Part shown: positions 1 through 6,648 of the stretch, in pieces | Position numbering within the stretch: position 1 is the stretch's first letter | Layout: each line of letters begins with the position of its first letter | Assembly: GCA_023415035.1 (NCBI GenBank) | Contig: JAEZLX010000079.1 | Location: 1 to 24,281, forward strand | DNA: 24,281 nt | Origin: Pseudomonadota bacterium | GTDB lineage: Bacteria; Pseudomonadota; Gammaproteobacteria; Burkholderiales; Burkholderiaceae_C | Direction of reading: 5' to 3' | The notes under the pieces: generated by a model | The model's database searches: none | What the model saw: the letters and a program-made list of their open reading frames with translations, nothing else | What the model was told of the DNA's origin: nothing | Position numbers and translations under genes: made by a program

Positions 1-153
1 ATGTCACCCGACGGCAGCTTCCCCGCCCGCGGTGCCGAGACCGCCTTCAAGGCACTGGCCAGCGTGGACGACAAGCTCGCCGCGGCCAAGCTGGACCTGA
101 ACGCGGTCTACACCAACGACTTCGTGCGCAGGGCCAACGCCAAATACAAGTAA
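1..153 (+). CDS. C-terminal end of an ABC transporter substrate-binding protein (NitT/TauT type), partial
   Basis: The frame is open from the first base and ends with TAA at 151-153, giving 50 residues. The gene is cut by the window edge, so the ATG at base 1 is probably internal. The tail is lysine- and alanine-rich and ends in VYTNDFVRRANAKYK, a style typical of the last helix of periplasmic binding proteins of the nitrate/sulfonate/taurine (SsuA/TauA/NMT1-like) family. The ATPase and permease genes that follow on the same strand belong to the same transporter class, which supports the call. Its role would be to capture the substrate in the periplasm and deliver it to the permease. The ligand cannot be read from this fragment. 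The assignment is mostly by context. Confidence 0.7.
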   Translation: MSPDGSFPARGAETAFKALASVDDKLAAAKLDLNAVYTNDFVRRANAKYK

Positions 154-198
154 ACACTGCCGCCTCCCCGGCGCGCCTTAGGCACTTCGGGAAGGAAC

Positions 199-236
199 AA
201 CGCCCGCGGACCGGAAAAAGACGGTTCCGCGGCGTT
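199..236 (+). promoter_or_regulatory. Strong intergenic hairpin between binding-protein and ATPase genes
   Basis: The arms 199-213 and 222-236 pair over about 14 base pairs with two single-base bulges (C205 and T226) around the loop GAAAAAGA. No T-tract follows, so it is not a standard intrinsic terminator. It sits 46 bases after the binding-protein stop and 33 bases before the ATPase start. Hairpins in this position commonly stabilise the upstream binding-protein message or partly stop transcription. That function is inferred. Confidence 0.5.
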
Positions 237-269
237 CACGCCTTTGCGTCATTGGTAAACGGTATTCAC

Positions 270-1112
270 ATGACTCATCCCGCCATCGAGTTGCAGGGCA
301 TCGCCTGCACGTTCGTCAGCAAGGACAACCCGGGCCAGCGCTACACCGCCGTCGACAATGTGGACCTGTCGGTGGGCGCGGGCGAGTTCGTCAGCGTGGT
401 CGGCCCCACCGGCTGCGGCAAGAGCACGCTGCTGAACGTGGCCGCCGGCCTGCTGGAGCCGAGCAAGGGCAGCGTGCGCATCTTCGGCGAACCGCTGGCG
501 GGTATCAACACCCGCGCGGGCTACATGTTCCAGGCCGAGAGCCTGATGCCCTGGCGCACGGCGCTGCAGAACGTGATGGCGGGGCTGCAGTTCCGCGGCG
601 TCCCTGACCGAGAGGCGCGCGCTCAGGCCGAAGACTGGCTGCGCCGCGTCGGACTTGGCAGCTTCGGCGACCGCTTCCCGCACCAGATGAGCGGTGGCAT
701 GCGCAAGCGCGCCAGCCTGGCCCAGACCCTGGTCATGGACCCGGACATCATCCTCATGGACGAGCCCTTCTCGGCGCTGGACATCCAGACGCGCCAGCTG
801 ATGGAAAACGAGGTGCTGGAACTCTGGCAGGGCGGCGAGCGCCGGGCCGCCCCAGGTTCGGGCCGCAAGGCCGTGCTGTTCATCACCCACGACCTGGACG
901 AGGCCATCGCCATGAGCGACCGCGTGGTCATCATGAGCGCCGGTCCGGCCTCGCGCCCGATCGGCGAGTTCGCCATCGACATCCCGCGCCCGCGCGACGT
1001 GGCGGAGGTCAAGGCCACGCCGCGTTTCCTGGAACTGCACGCCGCCATCTGGGGCGTGCTGCGCGAGGAAGTCCTCAAGGGCTACCAGCAACAACTCGAA
1101 AAAGCCGCCTGA
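270..1112 (+). CDS. ABC transporter ATP-binding protein, NitT/TauT (SsuB/TauB) type
   Basis: A 280-residue cytoplasmic ATPase that energises the importer whose permease follows 3 bases downstream. Motifs in order are Walker A GPTGCGKST (45-53), Q-loop Gln88 (YMFQ), signature SGGMRKR (141-147), Walker B ILMDEP (161-166) and switch His207 (FITHD). The signature has MRK where many family members have QRQ; this variant also occurs in intact SsuB-like ATPases. A short glycine- and arginine-rich stretch (188-199) precedes the last strand of the core. I chose ATG 270; an in-frame TTG at 252 would add six residues, but neither start has a clear ribosome-binding site. Substrate is unknown: nitrate, sulfonates, taurine and pyrimidine precursors are all used by relatives. 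Confidence 0.92.
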   Translation: MTHPAIELQGIACTFVSKDNPGQRYTAVDNVDLSVGAGEFVSVVGPTGCGKSTLLNVAAGLLEPSKGSVRIFGEPLAGINTRAGYMFQAESLMPWRTALQNVMAGLQFRGVPDREARAQAEDWLRRVGLGSFGDRFPHQMSGGMRKRASLAQTLVMDPDIILMDEPFSALDIQTRQLMENEVLELWQGGERRAAPGSGRKAVLFITHDLDEAIAMSDRVVIMSAGPASRPIGEFAIDIPRPRDVAEVKATPRFLELHAAIWGVLREEVLKGYQQQLEKAA

Positions 1113-1115
1113 GCC

Positions 1116-1943
1116 ATGTGGAAGCTGATCAAACCCCGTCCGGCCACGCTGCGTCTGTGGCAGCTCGGCCTGCTCGTGCTGATGTTCGTGTTCTGGCACG
1201 TGATGACCAAGCCGGGCCTGATCCCGCCGTTCATGTTCGAGAACGATCGCCAGGCGGCCTTCTTCTTCGGCGAGCCGGTGCGCATCTTCGAACGCATCTG
1301 GGACTGGTTCGTCACCGACGCCGACATCTACATCCACCTGTGGGTGACGCTGGCCGAGACGGTGATGGCCTTTGCCATCGGCGCCGTGGGCGGGCTGGCC
1401 TGCGGCCTGTGGCTGGCGCTCTCGCCCATGGCCTCGGCGATTCTTGAGCCCTACATCAAGGCCCTGAACTCGATGCCCCGCATCATCCTGGCGCCGATCT
1501 TCGCCGTCTGGTTCGGCCTGGGCATGGGCTCCAAGGTCGCGCTGGGCGTGACGCTGGTGTTCTTCATCGTGTTCTTCAACGTGTACCAGGGCGTGAAGGA
1601 AGTCAGCCCCGTGGTACTGGCCAACGCGCGCATGCTCGGGGCCGGCCGCAAGCAGCTGCTGCGCCACGTCTATCTGCCCAGCGCCACCAGCTGGGTGTTC
1701 AGCTCCCTGCACACCTCGGTGGGACTGGCCTTCGTCGGCGCCGTCGTGGGCGAGTACCTCGGTTCCTCTCAGGGCGTGGGCTACCTGATCCTGCAGGCCG
1801 AGGGGAGCTTCGACATCAATACCGTGATGGCCGGCATTCTGGTGCTCACCACCTTCGCGCTGGTGCTCGACGGCCTGGTGGGTGTGATCGAGCGGCGGCT
1901 GATGACCTGGCAGCCCAAGGCTGGCGAGACGGAAAAGCTGTGA
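1116..1943 (+). CDS. ABC transporter permease, NitT/TauT (SsuC/TauC) type
   Basis: A 275-residue inner-membrane permease of the BPD_transp_1 fold. It has hydrophobic segments near residues 14-30, 76-102, 120-136, 142-157, 197-215 and 235-256. The cytoplasmic coupling loop that docks on the ATPase is visible as NARMLGAGRKQ...YLPSA (170-190), and a conserved stretch LNSMPRIILAPIFAVWFG occurs at 117-134. The gene begins 3 bases after the ATPase stop and its own stop overlaps the SMR exporter start, so these three genes almost certainly share a transcript. Length is normal for the family (about 250-280). The transported compound cannot be deduced. Confidence 0.92.
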   Translation: MWKLIKPRPATLRLWQLGLLVLMFVFWHVMTKPGLIPPFMFENDRQAAFFFGEPVRIFERIWDWFVTDADIYIHLWVTLAETVMAFAIGAVGGLACGLWLALSPMASAILEPYIKALNSMPRIILAPIFAVWFGLGMGSKVALGVTLVFFIVFFNVYQGVKEVSPVVLANARMLGAGRKQLLRHVYLPSATSWVFSSLHTSVGLAFVGAVVGEYLGSSQGVGYLILQAEGSFDINTVMAGILVLTTFALVLDGLVGVIERRLMTWQPKAGETEKL

Positions 1944-2272
1944 ACGGCTGGCTCGCCCTGGGCATCGCCATCGTGGCCGAGGTCGTGGGCACCAGCGCCC
2001 TCAAGGCCAGCGAGGGCTTCACCAGACTGTGGCCATCGCTGCTCGTCGTGCTCGGCTACGGCGCGGCCTTCTACTGCCTGTCGCTGGTGCTGCGCACCAT
2101 CCCCGTGGGTGTGGCCTATGCGGTCTGGTCGGGCCTGGGCATCGTCCTGATCACGCTGGTGGCCTGGTTGGTGCATGGCCAGACCATCGACCTGGCCGGC
2201 GTCATCGGCATGGCCCTGATCGTGGCGGGCGTGCTGGTGCTCAACCTCTTCTCGCGCTCGGCGGCGCACTGA
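1940..2272 (+). CDS. emrE: Small multidrug resistance (SMR) exporter, EmrE/Qac subtype
   Basis: A 110-residue four-helix inner-membrane antiporter that swaps protons for hydrophobic cations as a dual-topology dimer. It carries the proton/substrate-binding Glu14 (AIVAE), the EmrE-like segments SEGFTRLWPS (24-33), IPVGVAYAVWSGLG (54-67, with Trp63) and GIVLITL, and the C-terminal LIVAGVLVLNLFSRS. Resemblance to E. coli EmrE extends over the whole length. The segment after Glu14 reads VVGTSALK, like Qac-type members, rather than the Trp-containing form of guanidinium exporters (Gdx/SugE). It starts with GTG at 1940, overlapping the permease TGA (GTGA), which implies translational coupling. It converges on the next gene with a 19-base gap. 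Confidence 0.9.
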   Translation: MNGWLALGIAIVAEVVGTSALKASEGFTRLWPSLLVVLGYGAAFYCLSLVLRTIPVGVAYAVWSGLGIVLITLVAWLVHGQTIDLAGVIGMALIVAGVLVLNLFSRSAAH

Positions 2273-2291
2273 CCGCGCGGCCCGCGCCCTC

Positions 2292-2840
2292 TCAGAGCAC
2301 GGTCAGCAGCTTGGTGTGGAACTCGGGCAGGCGCTTGGCGCCTGTGCGGCTGCCGGTCATGGCCTCTTCCCAGGCCAGATAGGCCTGCCGAAGTCCTTCG
2401 GTGCCTTTGGCCTGCGCGATGCTTTCGATCAGAGAGATGCGGGTGTGCTGGCCGAAGATGGCATTGACCGTGTTGATCATGAAATTGCGCGCCATCTCGT
2501 TCTGGGCCGGCGTGCGTTCGGCCGCCGGCGGCAGGCGGGAGACGAACGCCGACACGGCGGCCCCCTCGGCCGGGCTGACGAGCGCAGCCGCAGGCTTGGG
2601 GGCGGGCTTCTCCTGCGCCCTGGCCTCGATGCAGCCCTTTTCGACAAGCTCCCCCAGAATGGTGTCGATGTCGGCGCCACCCGCGAAGGTGGCCAGATCC
2701 CTGCCGCTGCGCTGGCCATCGACCAGGACAAGAATGCGCCGCACCAGGGGCGCCAGGCCCAGGGAGCGCTGCTGGATTTCCTGCTGGCCGGTCTCGGTCT
2801 TGGCGAATACCGCGCTGATGAAGTCGATCGTCTCGCTCAT
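2292..2840 (-). CDS. Conserved hypothetical protein, possible winged-helix N-terminal domain
   Basis: I do not recognise a named family. The 182-residue soluble protein has no signal peptide or membrane segment. Residues 28-73 read as three helices and a wing (APLVRRILVLVDG, SGRDLATFAG, DIDTILGELVEKGCIEA), a pattern seen in winged-helix-like domains of many uncharacterised betaproteobacterial proteins. A flexible Ala/Pro/Lys linker (76-92) leads to a helical C-terminal region (105-182). The start ATG at 2840 has a strong ribosome-binding site (GGAGG, 4 bases upstream); longer upstream in-frame extensions are unlikely. It lies downstream of gshB on the same strand, 148 bases away, so it may be read from its own promoter. 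DNA binding is a guess from shape only. Confidence 0.75.
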   Translation of the reverse strand: MSETIDFISAVFAKTETGQQEIQQRSLGLAPLVRRILVLVDGQRSGRDLATFAGGADIDTILGELVEKGCIEARAQEKPAPKPAAALVSPAEGAAVSAFVSRLPPAAERTPAQNEMARNFMINTVNAIFGQHTRISLIESIAQAKGTEGLRQAYLAWEEAMTGSRTGAKRLPEFHTKLLTVL

Positions 2841-2867
2841 GGTCCTCCGTCCGCATCCTGTCGGCCC

Positions 2868-2891
2868 GCCCCGGCAAAAAACCACCGGGGC
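2868..2891 (-). promoter_or_regulatory. Hairpin with U-rich loop between gshB and the hypothetical gene
   Basis: GCCCCGG (2868-2874) pairs perfectly with CCGGGGC (2885-2891) around a 10-base loop that contains six T on the - strand. It lies 27 bases upstream of the hypothetical protein's start. It could be a weak terminator for gshB or a leader structure of the next gene; the T-run is in the loop rather than after the stem, so a standard terminator is unlikely. A 12-base palindrome (2958-2969, GACGGCGCCGTC) occurs nearer gshB. Nothing else stands out in 2841-2988. Confidence 0.3.
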
Positions 2892-2988
2892 TGTAACCAA
2901 CCGCAACACAGCATTTTCCGAACGACCACGCACCCGTGAAATCCGGGTTTTCTTGGAGACGGCGCCGTCCGTCCCCACACGGACACCG

Positions 2989-3936
2989 TCAGGCCGCCAG
3001 CGCGGCCTCCAGCGCGTCGACGAACATGGCGGGCACGTCGAAGCCCGTCTGGTCGGTGATTTCCTGGAAACAGGTCGGGCTGGTGACATTGATCTCGGTG
3101 ACCTTGTTGCCGATCATGTCCAGGCCGACCAGCAGCAGGCCACGACTGGCCAGCACGGGCGCGATGGCCTCGGCCACGGCCCGGTCGGCGTCTTGCAGCG
3201 GCTGGGCCACGCCCTTGCCGCCGGCGGCCAGGTTGCCGCGCACCTCGTTGCCCTGCGGGATGCGCGCCAGCACGTAGGGCGCGACCTTGCCGCCGATGAG
3301 CAGCAGCCGCTTGTCACCCAGAGCGATCTCGGGCAGGTAGGCCTGTGCCATGACGCTGGTGGCGCCGCCCTGGTTGAGCGTCTCGATGATGGAGCCCAGG
3401 TTCATGCCGTCGGCACCGACACGGAAGATGCCCATGCCGCCCATGCCGTCCAGTGGCTTGAGGATGATGTCGCGGTGCTCGGCGTGGAAGGCGCGCAGGT
3501 CGTTGGCATTGCGCGTCACCAGCGTGGGCGGCGCAAACTCGGCAAACTCCATCAGCGCGAGCTTCTCGGGATGGTCGCGCAGCGCGCGCGGGCTGTTGAA
3601 CACGCGCGCGCCCTCGCGCTCGGCCTGCTCCAGCATGTGCGTCGCGTAGAAGAACTCGCTGTCGAATGGCGGGTCCTTGCGCATGATCACGGCGTCGAAC
3701 GTGTGCACCGGCTCCAGCGATTCGGACATGACCTTGTACCACTCGTCGGCATGGCCCGTGAGCTGCAGCTGGCGCACCTGCGCCGTCACCGGCTGGCCGC
3801 TGCGCCAGCGCATGAAGCGCGGCTCGGTGCTGGCCACGCGATGGCCGCGCCTTTGCAGCTCGCGCATCATGGCAAAGGTGGTGTCCTTGTAGATCTTGAA
3901 GGACTCGATCGGATCGGCAACGAAAAGAATGTTCAT
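2989..3936 (-). CDS. gshB: Glutathione synthase
   Basis: This cytoplasmic enzyme ligates glycine to gamma-glutamylcysteine using ATP, the second step of glutathione synthesis. The 315 residues match the E. coli enzyme (about 316) end to end. Landmarks are the N-terminal DPIESFKIYKDTTFAM (8-23), MRKDPPFD (85-92), the ATP-grasp loop KPLDGMGGMGIF (160-171), RIPQGNEVRGNLAAGGKG (225-242) and the metal/substrate stretch EINVTSPT (281-288). The start ATG overlaps the stop of the upstream BenE-type gene by 4 bases (ATGA), so translation is probably coupled. gshA lies just beyond BenE on the same strand, so both glutathione steps are in one likely transcript. Confidence 0.97.
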   Translation of the reverse strand: MNILFVADPIESFKIYKDTTFAMMRELQRRGHRVASTEPRFMRWRSGQPVTAQVRQLQLTGHADEWYKVMSESLEPVHTFDAVIMRKDPPFDSEFFYATHMLEQAEREGARVFNSPRALRDHPEKLALMEFAEFAPPTLVTRNANDLRAFHAEHRDIILKPLDGMGGMGIFRVGADGMNLGSIIETLNQGGATSVMAQAYLPEIALGDKRLLLIGGKVAPYVLARIPQGNEVRGNLAAGGKGVAQPLQDADRAVAEAIAPVLASRGLLLVGLDMIGNKVTEINVTSPTCFQEITDQTGFDVPAMFVDALEAALAA

Positions 3937-5120
3937 GGGTGCTTGGACTTGGCAGTCCCGTACTGTTGCACAAACAGCGCCAGGGCGCCGGCGACGACGC
4001 CCCAGAAGGCCGAGCCGATACCGGCAATGACGACGCCGCTGAGGGTGACGAGGAAGGTGATGAGCGCGGCCTCGCGGTGGCCGTCGTCCTTGAGCGAGGC
4101 GTGCAGGCCGCCGCCGATGCTGCCCAGCAGCGCCAGCCCGGCGATGGCCGCCACCAGCTCCTTCGGGAAGGCCAGCAGCACACCCGTGACGGCCGCGCCC
4201 ACCAGGCCGATGATGACGTACAGGGATCCGCAGACCACGGCGGCGGAATAGCGCTTGTCCTTGTCCGGATGGGCTTCCTCGCCCATGCAGATGGCGGCGG
4301 TGATGGCGCTCAGGTTGAGCGCGTAGCCACCAAAGGGCGCCAGCAGCAGCGTGGCCACGCCCGTCGTCGTGATGATGCGCGAGATCGGCATCCGGTAGCC
4401 CGCCGCCCGGATCGCCGCCACGCCCGGCAGGTTCTGCGAGGCCATGGTCACCACGAACAGCGGCAGCGCGAGGCTGACGAAGGCGCTGAAACTGAAGACC
4501 GGTGCCGTGAACACCGGGCGCGCCCATTCGAGCGTGAGCGCCTCGGTATGGAGCTGCCCGCGCGCCAGCACGTACACCACCGCCGCACCCAGCGTCACCG
4601 GCACCGCGTAACGCGGCGCAAACCGGCGCCCGAGCAGATAGGCCAGCAGCATGACCAGCACCAGCGGCAACGCCGTCTGTGCCGCGGTGAATGCCTGCAA
4701 CCCGAAGCGCGCCAGTACCCCGGCCAGCAGCGCCGACGCGATGGCCATCGGGATGCGGTTCATGATGCGTTCGAACCAGCCGGTCGCGCCCGAGAGGATG
4801 ATCAGCACCGCGCAGGCCATGAAGGCGCCGACCGCCTCGCCCATGCCGTAGCCGCCCGCCAGCCCGGCCGTCGCGAGCACCGCGGCACCGGGCGTGCTCC
4901 AGGCCACCATCACCGGCTGGCGCAGGATCAGCGAGGGGATGGCCGTGCACAGGCCCATGCCCAGGCCCAGCGCCCACATCCACGAGGTGATCTGTTCCTG
5001 CATCGCGCCGAATGCCTGCGCGGCCTGGAACACGATGGCCACGGAGCTCGTGAAGCCGACCAGCACCGCCACGAATCCCGCCGTGGCGGCGGGCAGATTC
5101 ACGTCACGAAAGAAAGACAT
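3933..5120 (-). CDS. BenE-family transporter (benzoate/H+ symporter-like)
   Basis: A 395-residue inner-membrane protein with about a dozen hydrophobic segments. The N-terminus has the family hallmark AGFVAVLVGFTSSVAIVFQAAQ (in pieces at 15-36), followed by QITSWMWALGLGMG and RQPVMVAWSTPGAAVLATAGL. Another conserved block is LPLFVVTMASQNLPGVAAIRAAGY in the second half. Characterised BenE proteins import benzoate with protons, but the family is broad and the substrate here is unproven. It sits between gshA (44 bases upstream) and gshB (4-base overlap), not beside benzoate genes, so its role may relate to glutathione or xenobiotic handling. That link is inferred from position only. Confidence 0.9.
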   Translation of the reverse strand: MSFFRDVNLPAATAGFVAVLVGFTSSVAIVFQAAQAFGAMQEQITSWMWALGLGMGLCTAIPSLILRQPVMVAWSTPGAAVLATAGLAGGYGMGEAVGAFMACAVLIILSGATGWFERIMNRIPMAIASALLAGVLARFGLQAFTAAQTALPLVLVMLLAYLLGRRFAPRYAVPVTLGAAVVYVLARGQLHTEALTLEWARPVFTAPVFSFSAFVSLALPLFVVTMASQNLPGVAAIRAAGYRMPISRIITTTGVATLLLAPFGGYALNLSAITAAICMGEEAHPDKDKRYSAAVVCGSLYVIIGLVGAAVTGVLLAFPKELVAAIAGLALLGSIGGGLHASLKDDGHREAALITFLVTLSGVVIAGIGSAFWGVVAGALALFVQQYGTAKSKHP

Positions 5121-5164
5121 CCCGCGATTGTGCCGTCAAGGACCGACACCCGCTGCGAGCCGCC

Positions 5165-6457
5165 TCATTCGTAGACTTCGGCGTCCGGGTCGGTCGCTTC
5201 CAGCTCGTAGGCCGCGGCCAGCATGGCCAGGCGGCCGATCACGCCGTACATGTAGAAGCGGTTGGGTGCGCTGGCGCCCGGCTTGGCGCCCGGCTGCGGC
5301 AGGATCGCGCTTTGCTCGAAGGCCAGCGGCACGAAGCCGGCCCCGGGCAGGTTCAGGTTCTCGTCCACGCCGCGCTGCGCATGCACGCGGTAAAAGCCCC
5401 CGACCACGTAGCGGTCCATCATGTAGACCACCGGCTCTGCCACCGCCGCGTTGATGCGCTCGTAGGTGAGCACGCCCTCCTGGATGATCACCTGCGAGAC
5501 CGGCTGGCCGGCCTGCACCGTGCTCATGCGCTGACGCACGGCCGGACTCATGGCGTCGATCTCCTTGGCGTCGCGCACGGTCAGCACGCCCAGCCCGCCC
5601 GTGCCGTTGTCGGCCTTGACCAGCACGAAGGGCTTTTCGTTGATGCCATATTCCTTGTACTTGCGGCGGATCTTGCCCAGCAGCGTGTCGACCTGGCCGC
5701 GCAGGCATTCGAGGCCCTGCTCCTCGTTGAAATCGACCTCGCCGCACTGCGCGAACATCGGGTTGATCAGCCACGGGTCCATGCCCAGCAGCTTGCCGAA
5801 GCGCTTGGCCACTTCCTCGTAGGCCTTGAAGTGGTTGCTCTTGCGCCGCGTGACCCAGCCGGCGTGCAGCGGCGGCAGCAGGTACTGCTCGTGCAGCGCC
5901 TCCAGGATGCCCGGCACACCGGCACTCAGATCGGTGTTGAGCACGATGGTGCAGGGGTCGAAATGCTTCAGGCCCAGCCGGCGGCGGCTGCGCACCAGCG
6001 GCTCCAGCGTGATCGTGCCGCCACCGGGCAGGTCGAAGGTGCGCGGGCTGTCGATCTCCGGCGAGAGCGAGCCCAGCCGAACGTTCAGGCCGGCCTGGTA
6101 AAAAATGCGCTGCAACTGCGCGAGGTTATCCAGGTAAAAAGGATCAGTGCTGTTGTCAGGCACCAACAGCAGGTGCTTGGCCTCGGGGCAGATCTTCTCG
6201 ATCGCCGCCATCGCCGCCTGCACCGCCAGCGGCATCATTTCGGGCGACAACAGGTTCCAGCGCGAGGGAAACAGGTTGGTATCCACGGGCGCGAGCTTGA
6301 AGCCCGCGTTGCGCACGTCCACCGAGGTGTAGAACGGCGGCGTGTGCTCCATCCACTCCAGCCGGAACCAGCGCTCGATGACCGGCGTGGACTCCAGGAT
6401 GCGCTGCTCGAGCTCGTTGATGGGTCCGTTGAGGGCTGTGACGAGGTGGGGAACCAT
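5165..6457 (-). CDS. gshA: Glutamate-cysteine ligase (proteobacterial non-E. coli type)
   Basis: It forms gamma-glutamylcysteine from glutamate and cysteine with ATP, the rate-limiting step of glutathione synthesis, in the cytoplasm. The 430 residues belong to the GshA family found in many beta- and some gammaproteobacteria (TIGR02049 type), unrelated in primary sequence to the E. coli enzyme. Visible hallmarks are the N-terminal FYTSVDVRNAGFKLAPVDTN segment (42-61), LLLVPDNSTDPFY (96-108), the glycine-rich ATP-grasp-like loop VKADNGTGGLGV (280-291) and the tail GVIGRLAMLAAAYELE (405-420). The start ATG 6457 lacks a clear ribosome-binding site, but the N-terminus MVPHLVTALNGP is usual for the family. 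It heads the gshA-BenE-gshB transcription unit. Confidence 0.95.
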   Translation of the reverse strand: MVPHLVTALNGPINELEQRILESTPVIERWFRLEWMEHTPPFYTSVDVRNAGFKLAPVDTNLFPSRWNLLSPEMMPLAVQAAMAAIEKICPEAKHLLLVPDNSTDPFYLDNLAQLQRIFYQAGLNVRLGSLSPEIDSPRTFDLPGGGTITLEPLVRSRRRLGLKHFDPCTIVLNTDLSAGVPGILEALHEQYLLPPLHAGWVTRRKSNHFKAYEEVAKRFGKLLGMDPWLINPMFAQCGEVDFNEEQGLECLRGQVDTLLGKIRRKYKEYGINEKPFVLVKADNGTGGLGVLTVRDAKEIDAMSPAVRQRMSTVQAGQPVSQVIIQEGVLTYERINAAVAEPVVYMMDRYVVGGFYRVHAQRGVDENLNLPGAGFVPLAFEQSAILPQPGAKPGASAPNRFYMYGVIGRLAMLAAAYELEATDPDAEVYE

Positions 6458-6611
6458 AGGTGGAGGCCGCAGGCGCCGCCACCAGCATCACCCCCGGCGG
6501 GGGCAGCCTGCCGCGACGCCGGTGATGCCGGATCGGAGCAGGCCTGGGAGCTGGCGCGACAGGCGGGGTAATGGCGGGTTGGGTAGGAGGACCAAAGGGA
6601 GTATTGTCGCC

Positions 6612-6641
6612 AGCATATGTGGGCGACAGGGCAGTTGGCAA
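6612..6641 (-). promoter_or_regulatory. Candidate promoter for the gshA operon
   Basis: On the - strand TTGCCA (6641-6636) is followed, 18 bases later, by TATGCT (6617-6612). These match the sigma-70 hexamers in 5/6 and 4/6 positions. The start of transcription would be near 6605, leaving a leader of about 148 bases before the gshA ATG. The remainder of 6458-6648 shows GC-rich inverted repeats but no gene. The same area holds GTCGCC...GGCGAC (6606-6627), which could also act in ending the proA transcript. Confidence 0.35.
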
Positions 6642-6648
6642 GCCCCCG

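Noticed and set aside
249..1712. Open frame of about 487 codons on the - strand across the ATPase and permease
   Set aside because: It is antisense to two clear ABC transporter genes, rich in His, Gln, Arg and Ala, and shows no domain or ribosome-binding site; a GC-driven shadow.
2401..4251. Open frame of about 616 codons on the + strand
   Set aside because: It spans the reverse of the hypothetical gene, gshB and part of the BenE-type gene. All three real genes have family motifs and start signals, so this is a shadow.
6606..6627. GTCGCC...GGCGAC inverted repeat as a proA terminator
   Set aside because: The stem is only 6 base pairs, the loop is 10 bases, there is no T-tract, and it overlaps the better-supported gshA promoter candidate.
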